DNA of 43,526 nucleotides from an uncultured Clostridia bacterium (GCA_947631945.1 CANRNI010000022.1:1-43526); one strand, 5' to 3'. Counted from the first letter of the stretch, positions 17,514 through 27,445 are shown. Notes: generated from the sequence alone by a model not told the origin. Translations and numbers: made by a program.

Positions 17514-18125
17514 TTATTTATTTTTAGAGGATTTTATTACCTTTAGTCTTGAAAATTCCTCACGCTCTTTTTCTTCGAGTGCGTTTGAAATGTATTTTAT
17601 AGTTTCCTCAAACTGCGGTATCATAATATTTCCCAAAGCATTGGTGCGCTTGCGCGTCTTTTTTATAGCGTCGGCGAGTCGGCAGACGGAATTTTCTATT
17701 TCCGCAAGTTTCACCGTAAGCTCTTTTATATCGTTGAATTTTTCATAAGCCGCGTCAAGCGAAGCCGTAGTATTGGCAAACGCGTAATAAAGCTTAAGCT
17801 GAGAGGGTTTATGTGATACCGCCGGGAGTTCAACTCCCATAACGCTCCTCGTCTTTATTTCTATTGAATTATCAATAGGTATGCAGCTTGCGGCGCTGTC
17901 ACAGTTCCCCATTTCGATATACGCTTTCCGGAGAGCCGAATACGCTTCGGAATATTTTTCGCCTATCTGCGACTGCACCTGTTTTGCGTCGTCCATAAGC
18001 TGCATAATCTCGCGCACGAGTATGCTCCTCTTTTTATCCATAAGGTCATATCCCACTTTTGCAAGCTTTAATGACTTTTTGGTGTTTATTAAATTGTTTT
18101 TAGTGGGAAAAACGTTCTGCGCCAA
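17514..18125 (-). CDS. atpD: V/A-type ATPase subunit D (central rotor shaft)
   Basis: The 203-residue protein is the coiled-coil shaft inside the A3B3 hexamer. The N-terminal helix has the diagnostic pattern FPTKNNLINTKKSLKLAKVGYDLMDKKRSIL, followed in the middle by a conserved GVELP hairpin, and a long C-terminal helix with RLADAIKKTRKRTNALGNIMIP. The TTG start has GAGGG upstream and gives MAQNVFPTKN. It is the last gene of the operon, separated from atpB by a 160-bp repeat element that is transcribed with it. Confidence 0.92.
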   Translation of the reverse strand: MAQNVFPTKNNLINTKKSLKLAKVGYDLMDKKRSILVREIMQLMDDAKQVQSQIGEKYSEAYSALRKAYIEMGNCDSAASCIPIDNSIEIKTRSVMGVELPAVSHKPSQLKLYYAFANTTASLDAAYEKFNDIKELTVKLAEIENSVCRLADAIKKTRKRTNALGNIMIPQFEETIKYISNALEEKEREEFSRLKVIKSSKNK

Positions 18126-18153
18126 AAAATCACCCTCTTTTTATAGTTTTGCC

Positions 18154-18315
18154 TATGGCGTATCCGAAAATCGGCAATGTGACCGAAAACGAGGGACTTT
18201 TTTTGCCGTACAAAGCGATTTTTTTGCGGAAATACTTTGTAAATCAACGCGGTACGACGGAAAAAGCCCTGTTATTTGAGCATTTTGGAGGTTTTCGGTT
18301 TTCGGATTCGCCCTT
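18154..18315. repeat. MITE-like element, family 2, inside the ATPase operon
   Basis: The termini TATGGCGTATCCGAAAA and TTTTCGGATTCGCCCTTA are inverted repeats; the interior (ATCGGCAATGTGACCGA, GCGGAAATACTTTGT) matches the copies at 27819 and 30788. The right end reaches the atpB stop codon (TAA, minus strand 18316-18314), so it abuts or supplies that stop. It would be read in the polycistronic mRNA between atpB and atpD. Confidence 0.7.
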
Positions 18316-19690
18316 AATCAACGACCGCTTTATAATGCTTATCAAGAATATCGTCGCTGACTCTGTCAAGAGATTCTCTCGGAAGCATGGAGAGAAGCTC
18401 CCAGCCTAAATCGAGTGTTTCCTCTATCGTCCTGTTTTCGCTTTCGCCCTGTTTTAAAAATCTCGTTTCAAATTCTCTGCCGAATTGCAGAAGAAGCTTG
18501 TCATTATCCGAAAGCTCGTCTTCGCCTATTACCGAAGCGAGCGAACGCGCGTCCTGTACAAGAGCGTAAGACGCGAAAAGCTGATCGGAAAGAGCCTTGT
18601 GGTCGTCTCTTGTAAAGCCCTTGCCTATGCCGTCCTTCATAAGACGCGAAAGCGACATCAGTATGCTTACGGGAGGATAAATCCCCGTATTTTCAAGCGA
18701 ACGGTCAAGCACTATCTGTCCCTCGGTTATAAAACCGGTAAGGTCGGGGATAGGGTGGGTTATATCGTCGTTAGGCATAGTAAGAATAGGAATCTGAGTG
18801 ACAGAACCTTTTGAACCCTTTACTATTCCCGCGCGCTCGTAAAGCGAAGCGAGATCGGAATAAAGATAACCGGGATAGCCTTTTCTGCCCGGTATTTCGC
18901 CTTTGGACGAGCTAAATTCTCTCAGAGCTTCGCAATATGAAGTCATATCCGTAAGGATAACGAGTATATTCATATTACATTCAAACGCGAGATATTCCGC
19001 CGCCGTAAGAGCGCATTTCGGGGTTATTATTCTTTCTATTATGGGGTCGTTGGAGAGGTTCAGGAACATTGTAACTCTGTTCATTACTCCAGCCTGCTCA
19101 AATGAACGCCTGAAATAATCGGCAACGTCATTCTTTACGCCCATAGCGGCGAAAACTATGGCGAAATCCTCTCCGTCCGATACGTCCGCCTGCTTTACTA
19201 TCTGAACCGCAAGCTCGTTGTGCTTCATGCCGGAGCCTGAAAAAATCGGAAGCTTCTGACCTCTTATAAGCGTAGCAAGCGCGTCTATTGATGATATCCC
19301 CGTTCTGATATAATTTTTGGGGTAAACTCTTGAAACGGGATTTATCGCCGAGCCGTTTATGTTCCTTTTGCAAACGGGGAACACCTCGCCCAAACCGTCT
19401 TTGGGTCTGCCAAGACCGTCAAAAACTCTGCCTATAATTTCGGGTGAGAGGGAAATCTCCATAGGTTTGCCCTTCAGAACAGTAGACGTGTTCGATACGG
19501 ACATATCCTTAGTTCCCTCAAACACCTGCACGACGGCTCTTTTGCCCTCTATCATAACAACTCTGCCCGAACGAACCGCCCCGCCGTCAAGATGAAGTTC
19601 AGCCATTTCCTCGTAAAACGCGTCCTCAACGTTATCGAGAATCACGAGCGAGCCGCTGATTTCGCTTAAGCCTATGTGTTCTGTAACCAT
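18314..19690 (-). CDS. atpB: V/A-type ATPase subunit B
   Basis: This ~458-residue regulatory, non-catalytic nucleotide-site subunit of the A3B3 ring starts [16 protein letters not shown]. It carries the subunit B substitute for the Walker A loop, [18 protein letters not shown], and [17 protein letters not shown]. The ATG at 19690 has GGTGAT 7 bases upstream and avoids an ATT start. It begins 14 bases after atpA ends. Its stop coincides with the edge of a repeat element, so the last residues may not be ancestral. Confidence 0.93.
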   Translation of the reverse strand: MVTEHIGLSEISGSLVILDNVEDAFYEEMAELHLDGGAVRSGRVVMIEGKRAVVQVFEGTKDMSVSNTSTVLKGKPMEISLSPEIIGRVFDGLGRPKDGLGEVFPVCKRNINGSAINPVSRVYPKNYIRTGISSIDALATLIRGQKLPIFSGSGMKHNELAVQIVKQADVSDGEDFAIVFAAMGVKNDVADYFRRSFEQAGVMNRVTMFLNLSNDPIIERIITPKCALTAAEYLAFECNMNILVILTDMTSYCEALREFSSSKGEIPGRKGYPGYLYSDLASLYERAGIVKGSKGSVTQIPILTMPNDDITHPIPDLTGFITEGQIVLDRSLENTGIYPPVSILMSLSRLMKDGIGKGFTRDDHKALSDQLFASYALVQDARSLASVIGEDELSDNDKLLLQFGREFETRFLKQGESENRTIEETLDLGWELLSMLPRESLDRVSDDILDKHYKAVVD

Positions 19691-19704
19691 ATTTTTATCA
19701 CCAA

Positions 19705-21459
19705 TCAAATCAGATTTTCATAAACCGCGTCAATCTCTTTTATATAATCGTCAATCATATCGGGCTTGTCGTTGGGAATTTCATATTTCATCTTTATTAC
19801 CTTGTCAAACATTCCCGTTGAAAATATTCTTGAAACGGGAATCTGTCTTGCCAAAGCTTCTTTAGCTTTCATGTTAAGATGAAGTATCGCCTGCATCATT
19901 TTATAGTGCTTGTAAACGGGAGTGTAGGTATCGGTTTCATGCATGGCGTTCTGCTGTAAGAATCCTATTCTTATAACCCTCGCGATTTCAAGCGTCAGCT
20001 TCTGGTCGTCGGGAAGTATTTCGGAGCCTATAAGCTTTACTATCTCCATAAGCTTCGTTTCCTCCGCGAGTATAGACGCGATTTCGTTCCTGCACTGTAT
20101 GAAATCACGGGCAATATTATCCCTGTACCAATCGGAAAGCTCGGCTATATATTCGCTGTAGCTGTCGTTCCAGTTAATGGCCGGATAATGCCTCGCGTAC
20201 GCGAGAGATTTATCGAGCGCCCAAAAGCATCTTGTAAAGCGCTTTGTATTCTGCGTGACCGGCTCCGAAAAGTCTGCGCCCTGGGGAGATACGGCTCCTA
20301 TAAGAGTTATCGAACCTTTTTTGCCCGAAAGAGCTTCAAAATATCCGGCGCGCTCATAAAATTCCGAAAGACGGGAAGGAAGATACGCGGGATACCCCTC
20401 GTCGGCGGGCATTTCCTCAAGTCTTCCCGAAATCTCTCTCAAAGCCTCCGCCCAGCGTGAGGTGGAATCCGCCATAAGAGCCGTGTTATACCCCATATCG
20501 CGGTAATACTCGGCAAGCGTTATTCCCGTATAAATCGAAGCTTCACGCGCGGCGACCGGCATATTTGAGGTATTGGCTATAAGGATTGTTCTTTCTAAAA
20601 GTGGTCTGCCTGTCGAAGGGTCCGTAAGCTCCGAAAACTCATTAAGAGCCTGCGTCATTTCGTTTCCGCGCTCTCCGCAGCCCACATATACTATTATATC
20701 CGCGTCAGCAAACTTCGCGAGCTGATGCTGGGTAACCGTTTTTCCCGTTCCGAAGCCTCCCGGTATCGCGGCCGCGCCGCCCATGGCTATTGGGAACATA
20801 GTGTCTATAACTCTCTGACCAGTTATAAGCGGCTTTGAAATGGGAAGTCTCGCTCCGGCAGGTCTCGGCGTTCTTATGGGCCATTTCTGAGCGAGTGAAA
20901 GCTTTCTTATGCTTCCGTCGCCTGTTTTTATTTCCGCTATGCAGTCTCCGACCTTATATTTGCCGTTTGCGGCCGCTTTTATCACCTCGCCCGAGCAATC
21001 GGGCGGAACAAGCGATTTGTGCTTTATTATGGGAGTTTCGGGACATTCGGCTATTATCTGCCCGGGAGATACGGTATCGCCCGCTTTTATAAGGACAACC
21101 GTTTCCCACTCTTTATTTTCATCTATCGAAGGAGTATCTACACCCCTTGTAAGGAAAACGCCCGAATTTTCGGCAATCATTGTAAGAGGCTTCTGTATGC
21201 CGTCGTAAATATTGCCCAAAAGACCGGGCCCCAGAGTTACCGACATCGGATAAGAGGTTGATACTATTTTTTCGCCCGGACGCAGTCCCGCCGTATCTTC
21301 GTAAACCTGTATCGTTGTAAGCTCGTCTGTTATCCTTATGACCTCACCGACGAGGGAATGTTCGCCGACGTAGACCATTTCCATCATTTTAAGGTCAGTT
21401 TTTCCCTTTACGGTTACGACCGGGCCGTTTATTCCGTATATATGATTGATTTGTGACAA
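19705..21459 (-). CDS. atpA: V/A-type ATPase catalytic subunit A
   Basis: This ~584-residue catalytic subunit has the Walker A loop [11 protein letters not shown], the downstream GCGERGNEM, the Walker B region [16 protein letters not shown], and the subunit A-specific insertion domain between the N-terminal barrel ([10 protein letters not shown]) and the P-loop. The final TTG at 21459 is preferred because GAGG lies 7 bases upstream; the GTG at 21468 overlaps that site. Subunit A starts 10 bases after atpE. Na+ or H+ specificity is not determined here. Confidence 0.94.
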   Translation of the reverse strand: MSQINHIYGINGPVVTVKGKTDLKMMEMVYVGEHSLVGEVIRITDELTTIQVYEDTAGLRPGEKIVSTSYPMSVTLGPGLLGNIYDGIQKPLTMIAENSGVFLTRGVDTPSIDENKEWETVVLIKAGDTVSPGQIIAECPETPIIKHKSLVPPDCSGEVIKAAANGKYKVGDCIAEIKTGDGSIRKLSLAQKWPIRTPRPAGARLPISKPLITGQRVIDTMFPIAMGGAAAIPGGFGTGKTVTQHQLAKFADADIIVYVGCGERGNEMTQALNEFSELTDPSTGRPLLERTILIANTSNMPVAAREASIYTGITLAEYYRDMGYNTALMADSTSRWAEALREISGRLEEMPADEGYPAYLPSRLSEFYERAGYFEALSGKKGSITLIGAVSPQGADFSEPVTQNTKRFTRCFWALDKSLAYARHYPAINWNDSYSEYIAELSDWYRDNIARDFIQCRNEIASILAEETKLMEIVKLIGSEILPDDQKLTLEIARVIRIGFLQQNAMHETDTYTPVYKHYKMMQAILHLNMKAKEALARQIPVSRIFSTGMFDKVIKMKYEIPNDKPDMIDDYIKEIDAVYENLI

Positions 21460-21469
21460 ACGTATCACC

Positions 21470-22066
21470 TCAATGACTTAATGATAAGCCCGAATTTTCA
21501 TAGAACCATTCTTTCTGCTCTTCGAGCCTTGTTTCCAGAAGGTCGTCGAGCTTTACGGATTTAGCCGCGCATACACCGTAAATGCCGCCGATTTTAATAC
21601 TGTCGTCGGCTTCAACCGATATATTGCCGAATACCGCTTTTATATCTTCCGAAAACTGCATATCCCGACCGCGTAGAAATACCGTAATAGGAAACGAGCC
21701 GCACAAATCCGAAATTTTTTTCGCGCTCTTTATAAGAAAATCCTTATATTCGGGCGTTTGAGTAAAGGAAACGAGTTTTTTTTCAACCGCGCCGAAAACG
21801 TCCTGCGTAATTCTCATTCGGGCGTCGATTATTTCCTTTTTGAGAATCGAATCTCTCTTCTGAGTATTCGTACCGAACTCAAGCTCAAGAATTCTCGACT
21901 GTTCTTCTATATATTCGTTATATTTTCTCTGAGCTTCTTCTTTCGCTTCAAGAAGCCTTTTTGCCTTGTATTCTTCCGTTTGAGCAATTACAGCGGATTT
22001 CTGTTCCCTTGAAGCGTCGTCAATGGTTTTAAGAAACGCGCTGCTTTTTGCGTTTTCCGTTTTCAA
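21470..22066 (-). CDS. atpE: V/A-type ATPase subunit E (peripheral stalk)
   Basis: The 198-residue product has a long charged N-terminal helix (about residues 1-90, EEYKAKRLLEAKEEAQRKY) and a compact alpha/beta C-terminal domain with IKIGGIYGVCAAKSVKLDDLLETRL, the typical subunit E end that grips the top of the A3B3 ring. It pairs with the G/H-type stalk encoded at 27122. The TTG start follows GAGGTG by 7 bases. Confidence 0.88.
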   Translation of the reverse strand: MKTENAKSSAFLKTIDDASREQKSAVIAQTEEYKAKRLLEAKEEAQRKYNEYIEEQSRILELEFGTNTQKRDSILKKEIIDARMRITQDVFGAVEKKLVSFTQTPEYKDFLIKSAKKISDLCGSFPITVFLRGRDMQFSEDIKAVFGNISVEADDSIKIGGIYGVCAAKSVKLDDLLETRLEEQKEWFYENSGLSLSH

Positions 22067-22081
22067 CTGATTTCACCTCGT

Positions 22082-22384
22082 TTACGCGATACCTATGGCG
22101 TCGATAACGTAGCGCGTAATCGCGTCGCTTTTAAAGCCGCCGCCGTTATCGGGTATTTCCGTTATGAGCGGAACCGATTTTTTCTTTTTTGCCTCGTCGA
22201 TTATATCGGCGCACTTTTCATAAAGTCCCTGCGTTATAAGTATTATTCCGATATTTTCATCGTTCACGGCGTTTTCAAGAACGCCTTCAAGCTGCGCCGC
22301 ATCATTTACGATTTCGTACCCGACGCCCGCCAGACGCATTCCCGTCGCGGCGTCCCTGTTATCGGTTATAAGAAAAAATTTCAT
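22082..22384 (-). CDS. atpF: V/A-type ATPase subunit F
   Basis: The 100-residue CheY-like fold subunit binds subunit D in the rotor. It has FFLITDNRDAATGMRLAGV at the start, IGIILITQGLYEKC, and a P-rich VPLITEIPD strand, the family order and length. The ribosome site ahead of the ATG is weak (AT-rich with no GGAG), which may lower its translation. The 116 bases between it and atpK hold nothing else I can identify. Confidence 0.88.
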   Translation of the reverse strand: MKFFLITDNRDAATGMRLAGVGYEIVNDAAQLEGVLENAVNDENIGIILITQGLYEKCADIIDEAKKKKSVPLITEIPDNGGGFKSDAITRYVIDAIGIA

Positions 22385-22500
22385 GGTTATATAATTACTT
22401 AATTTCTCGGTTAGCCTAAATATATTAATAGCGTAATACTCTAAGCCCTCAAAATAATCTCAATTTTCTCAATTTGGCAATTCCGATTCAATAAACTTTA

Positions 22501-23001
22501 TTAAACTTTATTGATGATTAGGATTGAAATAACTACGCCGTAAAGCGCTATTGATTCGCCCAGAGCAACGAATATAAGCGATTTACCGAATGACTTGGGG
22601 TCTTCGCTCGCCGCCGCAATAGCTGCGGGAGCGCCCGCCGCAACAGCGATACCGCCGCCGATGCCCGCAAGACCGGTAACAAGACCTGCCGCGAGAAGTC
22701 CCAGACCCTTTGAATTATCCTGAGCCGCCGAAGATTCCGCTGCGGTTCCCTGCTCGCCTGCTTCGGCTTCGGTCGATTCCTCATAAGGAGAAGCCGCAGG
22801 AGAAGCGGACGGTTCGGCCGCAGAAACGGTAAACATAAGAGCTGACGCTATAACAAGCACGGCTGCAAATCCCAAAAGATTCTTTTTGAGGATTTTTTTT
22901 ACGCCGACGCCGTTAAGACGGCTCTTGAACGAGCGGTAAGCGAGGAATCCCAACGCAGCCGCCGGCAGAATTACGATAAGCGCATAAACAAATGTGGACA
23001 T
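22501..23001 (-). CDS. atpK: V/A-type ATPase proteolipid subunit K with unusual N-terminal half
   Basis: The 166-residue membrane-ring subunit has a typical C-terminal hairpin: a glycine-rich helix (GLAGIGGGIAVAAGAPAAIAAA, about 110-131) and an outer helix with the ion-binding carboxylate Glu149 (FVALGESIALYG). The N-terminal half does not look like a second copy of that hairpin: two hydrophobic helices (about 4-24 and 42-62), then a Ser/Ala/Glu-rich linker (62-97). VSAAEP near 59-63 even resembles a signal-peptidase site. GGAGG is 8 bases before the ATG. The ion pair-mate Gln of Na+ rings is not obvious in the inner helix. Confidence 0.88.
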   Translation of the reverse strand: MSTFVYALIVILPAAALGFLAYRSFKSRLNGVGVKKILKKNLLGFAAVLVIASALMFTVSAAEPSASPAASPYEESTEAEAGEQGTAAESSAAQDNSKGLGLLAAGLVTGLAGIGGGIAVAAGAPAAIAAASEDPKSFGKSLIFVALGESIALYGVVISILIINKV

Positions 23002-23046
23002 TTTAATTACCTCCGAAAGTAAAATTTTAAAATCAAGTGTCAATTC

Positions 23047-23220
23047 TTAGGAAACACTGATTAAATCGAACGTGCAGATTGCGCCATGAAATTTTTCGTC
23101 AGGTTGTCAAAAGCGAGGCAGTAATACTGACGTATTTCAACGAGCTTTTGGCAAAAATGACGGAAAATATCGGTGCAAGATGTGCGTTCAGCCGTCAGGC
23201 GTGATTTATTCAGCGTTTCC
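23047..23220. repeat. MITE-like element, family 1, subtype b, between atpI and atpK
   Basis: AGGAAACACTGATTAAATC at one end and GATTTATTCAGCGTTTCC at the other form the terminal inverted repeat. The core (GACGTATTTCAACGAGCTTT, CAAAAATGACGGAAAATAT) matches the other copies. The right end overlaps the atpI frame: the last four residues and the TAA stop of atpI come from the element. Confidence 0.75.
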
Positions 23221-26049
23221 TCTATCCGCAAGCAATGATTTGGCGGATATAAAAGGTTTTCCGTCGCCCTCAAAGCAGCGGCTGAACATTTCGTAAAACT
23301 CAAGCCTTAACGCCTGAATACCTGTCAGCAACCCTTCAAGACATATAACAAGTATATTGCCTAAAATAATAACAAAAATATTTTGACTGTCGCCCGCGAG
23401 TGAGAAAACGACCATCATCATGCCGGCGTGAACAAGGACGAACGCGCCTACTCTGAGGAAAGATACGGTATTGCTGAAATATGAGAGTACGTATTCGAGC
23501 ATCTCAAAAATGTTCTGCATAACAAAATCGGCTATGCTCTCGGGTTTCCAGCCTTCATGTTTATCGACTATGCCTATAAGGATTTCTTTAAGGAAAAGTA
23601 TTACGGCGCATATCGGCATTACAATCGCGCAGACAATACCGGGAAGAAGCTGTTTACCCGACATAAAAGCGTACACGAGGTTTACGCCGCAAAGATACAG
23701 AAGGAGTCCCGCAAGACCGTTGTTATCGAAAAGCGCCGCGCCGAATTTCTTTGACCTTAAATTTGTGTAGATATTAATGCATATCGAAACAGCGACAAGC
23801 GCGATTCCTATTCCTATTGCGAACAGCAGAACGGTATTTATGCTTTCCATTACCGAAAGCGGCTTGCCGCTCATTCCGACGGCGTGATAAAGAGGATCGA
23901 GCATTTCCTCAAATCCGAACACGGAGCCGAACATCAAACCGAAAAACATGGAGGATATTCCGCACGGAACAAGAATTTTTCCGAGCTCGAGTTTTTTCAG
24001 CTTCCACGCGAGAAAACCTCCTACGGCAAGCACAAAACCCTGTCCCAAATCGCCGAACATTATTCCGAACAGCACCGTGTAAGTAACCGCCACAAAGGAC
24101 GTTATATCAACGGAGCCGTAACCCGGCATACCGTACATTTTTACATAATACTCGTAAGGCTTGGCAAGACCGAAATTCTTAAGTCTTGTGGGAGGCGTAA
24201 GCTTTTCGCCCGAGTGAGCGGCGTTGGACGATTCTCCGCCGTTTTCGCCCGAAAATCCTCCTATCGCGTCATAAAGAGCCAAAAGCTTTCTTTTTTCGGA
24301 GCCGGAAGCGCTTCCCGTATAAATATATCTGTCGTTTTTCTCGGTAAAATATTTTTTTGAATTCCAGAGCTGCTGCAAATCCTGCAATATGGAGTAGCAA
24401 TCTATAATCTCGTCCGTATGAGCGTTCCAAAATTCGGTTATTTTTTTCTTTTCCTCGTCTATTTTGTCGAGCTCTTTTTTACATTCGGCGATTATATCGG
24501 GTATCATACCCTCTGTATCGTCTATTACATATTCCCTGAAATAGAGCGAGTCAAAAAGCTGCTCCGTTTCGGCTTCGTATTTTTTTGGAACGAGATATAC
24601 GCACCAGCTGTTCTTTTCATCGGACGAGTATACGTTGAAAACGAAATCTTTTTCGTCGGAAAGCCTTTGAGCCTCCTTGGCTCTAACATTCGCAAGCCTG
24701 CCGAAGTGGACGGAAGTATAGCTTACGCTCCTTAATTCGCTCAAATCCACCTCGAGGGAAGAAAAATGCCCGAGCCTGTTAATCTTTCTTTTAAGTATTT
24801 TTTCTCTTGATTTAAGCTCTTTTCTGCGGAGACTGTTGGCGTGAATCTCGCCGTTAAGACCCGAATTGCTGCTGCCGGAATTTATATCGGCGCCGCCGAG
24901 ATACCTCGTGAGCTTTTTAATATATTCGTCCGTCAGCGGTCTGCGGCTGCCTATGCGGTTATGAAGCTTTGACGGCGATAAATCATACCCTACGTGATGG
25001 GCAAGATGCTCTATATCGCGTATCGGCACCTCAAAAGGACTCTGATTCGCTATTCCCGAGGCTGTCACCGATTTCTCGGGGTCCTTTATTGTAAACTCAA
25101 TTTCATCGACCGAACCGAACAGCTTTCTCGCCGCGTTCTCCTGCTTTTTCGGTATCCAGCCTATACAGCAAAAGCTTTCGTCGTTTACGACCGCGTATTT
25201 TCTGAATTCCCAGAGCTTTTTAAGGTCGAGCAGAACGGAATACGCATCGGCAATCTCACTCTTGTTTTTTTCAAGAAACTGCGCTGTTTCTTTCTGTTCC
25301 TCGGCGATTTCAAGAAGCTCCTTTTTACAGTTTTCGATAATTTCGGAAACGGAGCCGTTGTCAGGAGACAGCACAAGCTCGTCAAAATAAAGCGCCTTCA
25401 TAATTTCCGCCGCTTCCTCGGCATACTGCTTTGAAACGCAGTAAACTCCCCAGAAGTATTTTTTATCGGAGGAATACGTGTTAAAAATAAATTTATTATC
25501 GTTATTGTACATATAGAGCTTTATCATCGAATCCTTTGGGAGACTGCCGAAATGAACCTCTATATAATTCGTACCGAGCATCTCTTTCGGATTCACGTCG
25601 AGCTCTATAAAGTGGCTGAGCTTATCTATTTGCTGTCTTAACTGCTTTTCCCTTTCCGCGAGAGCCGCATGGCGGAGACTGTTGTCCGCTATCGCCGGCT
25701 TTATAGCGGAAATGAAAGAGATAATATCGCTTGAATCAAAATCGTTTTCGGATATATATTTCGTAATTTTTTTAAGATACGCCTGCATCGGCGGTCTGTC
25801 TGTCCCGAGAACGTTCGTAAGCCCGGACGAAAAATCCAATCCCGTCATTTCGGATATTTCCTCAATACGCTTGATTGTTTCGTCAAAAGGACACGGCTGA
25901 GACGCCTGACGGTAACCGTTTGAGCCTGCCATATAATCCGCGGCGTTCTCTATATGAAAGAAATCCGCCGTAACGGCCTTTAAATTAAATTCGCTGAGCT
26001 TCTCCACAGGACCCGTCGCCCGCACGAACATCATTTTTTCTATTGCCAA
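23206..26049 (-). CDS. atpI: V/A-type ATPase subunit I with tandemly duplicated cytosolic domain
   Basis: The ~947-residue stator and ion-channel subunit is far longer than the ~650 usual. The membrane part (about 648-930) is ordinary: FGIMFGDLGQG, NTVSFLRVGAFVLVHAG with the ring-facing Arg, and LEFYEMFSRCFEG near the end. The extra length is an internal repeat of the soluble arm: about 54-299 and 337-579 align at a constant offset near 282. Matched pairs include FIFNTYSSDKK/FVFNVYSSDEK, EVHFGSL/SVHFGRL, ALYFDELVL/SLYFREYVI and CKKELLEI/CKKELDKI. GGTGAT before a TTG at 26049 gives MAIEKMMFVR, a normal subunit I start. The stop lies in a repeat element. Confidence 0.92.
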   Translation of the reverse strand: MAIEKMMFVRATGPVEKLSEFNLKAVTADFFHIENAADYMAGSNGYRQASQPCPFDETIKRIEEISEMTGLDFSSGLTNVLGTDRPPMQAYLKKITKYISENDFDSSDIISFISAIKPAIADNSLRHAALAEREKQLRQQIDKLSHFIELDVNPKEMLGTNYIEVHFGSLPKDSMIKLYMYNNDNKFIFNTYSSDKKYFWGVYCVSKQYAEEAAEIMKALYFDELVLSPDNGSVSEIIENCKKELLEIAEEQKETAQFLEKNKSEIADAYSVLLDLKKLWEFRKYAVVNDESFCCIGWIPKKQENAARKLFGSVDEIEFTIKDPEKSVTASGIANQSPFEVPIRDIEHLAHHVGYDLSPSKLHNRIGSRRPLTDEYIKKLTRYLGGADINSGSSNSGLNGEIHANSLRRKELKSREKILKRKINRLGHFSSLEVDLSELRSVSYTSVHFGRLANVRAKEAQRLSDEKDFVFNVYSSDEKNSWCVYLVPKKYEAETEQLFDSLYFREYVIDDTEGMIPDIIAECKKELDKIDEEKKKITEFWNAHTDEIIDCYSILQDLQQLWNSKKYFTEKNDRYIYTGSASGSEKRKLLALYDAIGGFSGENGGESSNAAHSGEKLTPPTRLKNFGLAKPYEYYVKMYGMPGYGSVDITSFVAVTYTVLFGIMFGDLGQGFVLAVGGFLAWKLKKLELGKILVPCGISSMFFGLMFGSVFGFEEMLDPLYHAVGMSGKPLSVMESINTVLLFAIGIGIALVAVSICINIYTNLRSKKFGAALFDNNGLAGLLLYLCGVNLVYAFMSGKQLLPGIVCAIVMPICAVILFLKEILIGIVDKHEGWKPESIADFVMQNIFEMLEYVLSYFSNTVSFLRVGAFVLVHAGMMMVVFSLAGDSQNIFVIILGNILVICLEGLLTGIQALRLEFYEMFSRCFEGDGKPFISAKSLLADRGNAE

Positions 26050-26063
26050 ATTTATCACCAGCC

Positions 26064-27125
26064 TTATTGTGAAAGTGAAACGCCGTTTAACATGGGTTTT
26101 ATCTCCGATGGAGGAAGTCCGTAGCGAACGCCTTCTATTATATGGATTATATTTTTTACTTCAAAATCACACAGATGAAAGTACGCGAACATAACCGTAT
26201 CGGGGTCGTTTGAACGGCTTACCGCGTTCTTTAAAACCTTGTAAAGATAACCGTCCGCGCTGCGGAACACTTCTTCTCCGTTTTTACCGCTGACCGCGCC
26301 GGAAAGATATGTTTTTGAAACCGCCTCTCCCAGAGAATCAAACGTACGTGCGTTTGTAAGCTCCTCAAACTGTCTGCGCGTAAAGCCCGTAAGCGTCGGT
26401 TCCGCTATATTTTTCGAAGTTTCGCCCGAAACGTAAAAACGAATCATTCTGTAAAGCACTTTTATAAGATGAATGTCTTTCATTGTTCTGTAAAGACTGC
26501 CGAGTTCGTCTTTATTGGATAGAGTGTTTTTCTTTTTACCTGCCGCGAGCTTTATAAATTCCCTGTCGGTAAAATTTCTGAACTCCGACTGTACATCTGT
26601 CAGATTGTTTGTAAGACGGTATTTTGATACGGCCGAACGCAGAGTGTCGTAATAAATAGTGTTCTCGGCTGTTTTCAGCAAAGCTTCATAGCTTTTAGCC
26701 TGCGCCAGCCTGTAAAGATCGAGCTTTGAGCGCTCGTTATAAAAAACGGGAAAAGTAAACAGATAATCGCTGCTACCCGACTGAATACTGCTCATAGCGT
26801 TCATTAACTGAACGGTATCGAACTTTATTATAAAATATTCATACAAATCGCTTCCGGCGTACTTCTGAAAGCGTATAACACGCTCAAGGTCGTTATACGT
26901 CTTGTTTGAAAGAAGCTCCTCGAGCCGCGCCCTGTGAAGCTCTCCGGCGGTATTAAGCCCCTCAAATATTTCCGAATACGCGGTTTTTGTTTTAAGGTAT
27001 TCGGCGATTTCATTGACCGAACGCATATTTAAAAGCTCGCTGTAATTTTTGTCGGTAAGCCGATTGCCGTAAAGACAGCGAACCTTTGCGAAAACAGCGT
27101 TCAACGCAAATTCGGGCTTTTTCAT
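26064..27125 (-). CDS. atpC: V/A-type ATPase subunit C
   Basis: The 353-residue all-helical subunit couples the central rotor to the membrane ring. It has repeated helical units with family features such as VFAKVRCLYGNRLTDKNY at the start and CDFEVKNIIHIIEGVRYGLP at the end, and the expected length. Its ATG overlaps the stop of the preceding stalk gene (ATGA), suggesting translational coupling, and the next gene begins 14 bases after its stop. Confidence 0.9.
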   Translation of the reverse strand: MKKPEFALNAVFAKVRCLYGNRLTDKNYSELLNMRSVNEIAEYLKTKTAYSEIFEGLNTAGELHRARLEELLSNKTYNDLERVIRFQKYAGSDLYEYFIIKFDTVQLMNAMSSIQSGSSDYLFTFPVFYNERSKLDLYRLAQAKSYEALLKTAENTIYYDTLRSAVSKYRLTNNLTDVQSEFRNFTDREFIKLAAGKKKNTLSNKDELGSLYRTMKDIHLIKVLYRMIRFYVSGETSKNIAEPTLTGFTRRQFEELTNARTFDSLGEAVSKTYLSGAVSGKNGEEVFRSADGYLYKVLKNAVSRSNDPDTVMFAYFHLCDFEVKNIIHIIEGVRYGLPPSEIKPMLNGVSLSQ

Positions 27126-27445
27126 GCTTCGTCACTTATTACCCTGTTAAATACGACGTCTATCCATTCCGCAGATTTTTCCCGTTCCATTATCGAAAAT
27201 TTTTCCGAAACGGCGTGCCCCTCCGATTCGGCCGATTTTACCGATTCTTCGGCTGACTTCTCATATTCTGCCCGCAACCGCGCTATTTCTTCTTCGGCCT
27301 CTTTGAGCTTTTCCGCGGTCAATTTCTCCGCTTCTCTCTCGATTTCGGCAGCAGCGTCGGCTTTGTATTTTTCCGCTTGAGCGTCAAGCTCTTTCGCCCT
27401 TTTTTCAGCTTCAAGAATATCTCTCAGAATACTTCCCAAAATCAT
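27122..27445 (-). CDS. atpH: V/A-type ATPase subunit G/H (peripheral stalk)
   Basis: The 107-residue product is almost entirely a charged coiled coil (EAEKRAKELDAQAEKYKADA, then EKLKEAEEEIARLRAEYEKS), the partner of subunit E in the stator stalk. It is the first gene of the operon. AGAAGG lies 5 bases before the ATG. A 178-bp repeat element begins 32 bases upstream, so the mRNA leader includes it. Short coiled-coil proteins are hard to assign on their own; position in the operon carries the call. Confidence 0.85.
   Translation of the reverse strand: MILGSILRDILEAEKRAKELDAQAEKYKADAAAEIEREAEKLTAEKLKEAEEEIARLRAEYEKSAEESVKSAESEGHAVSEKFSIMEREKSAEWIDVVFNRVISDEA

Noticed and set aside
18413-18814. 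Several plus-strand ORFs of 60-109 codons antisense to atpB
   Set aside because: All overlap the strongly supported ATPase genes in other frames and lack start sites.
21459-21468. GTG start for atpA at 21468
   Set aside because: That codon overlaps the GAGG ribosome site; the TTG nine bases later has correct spacing and matches the usual subunit A N-terminus.
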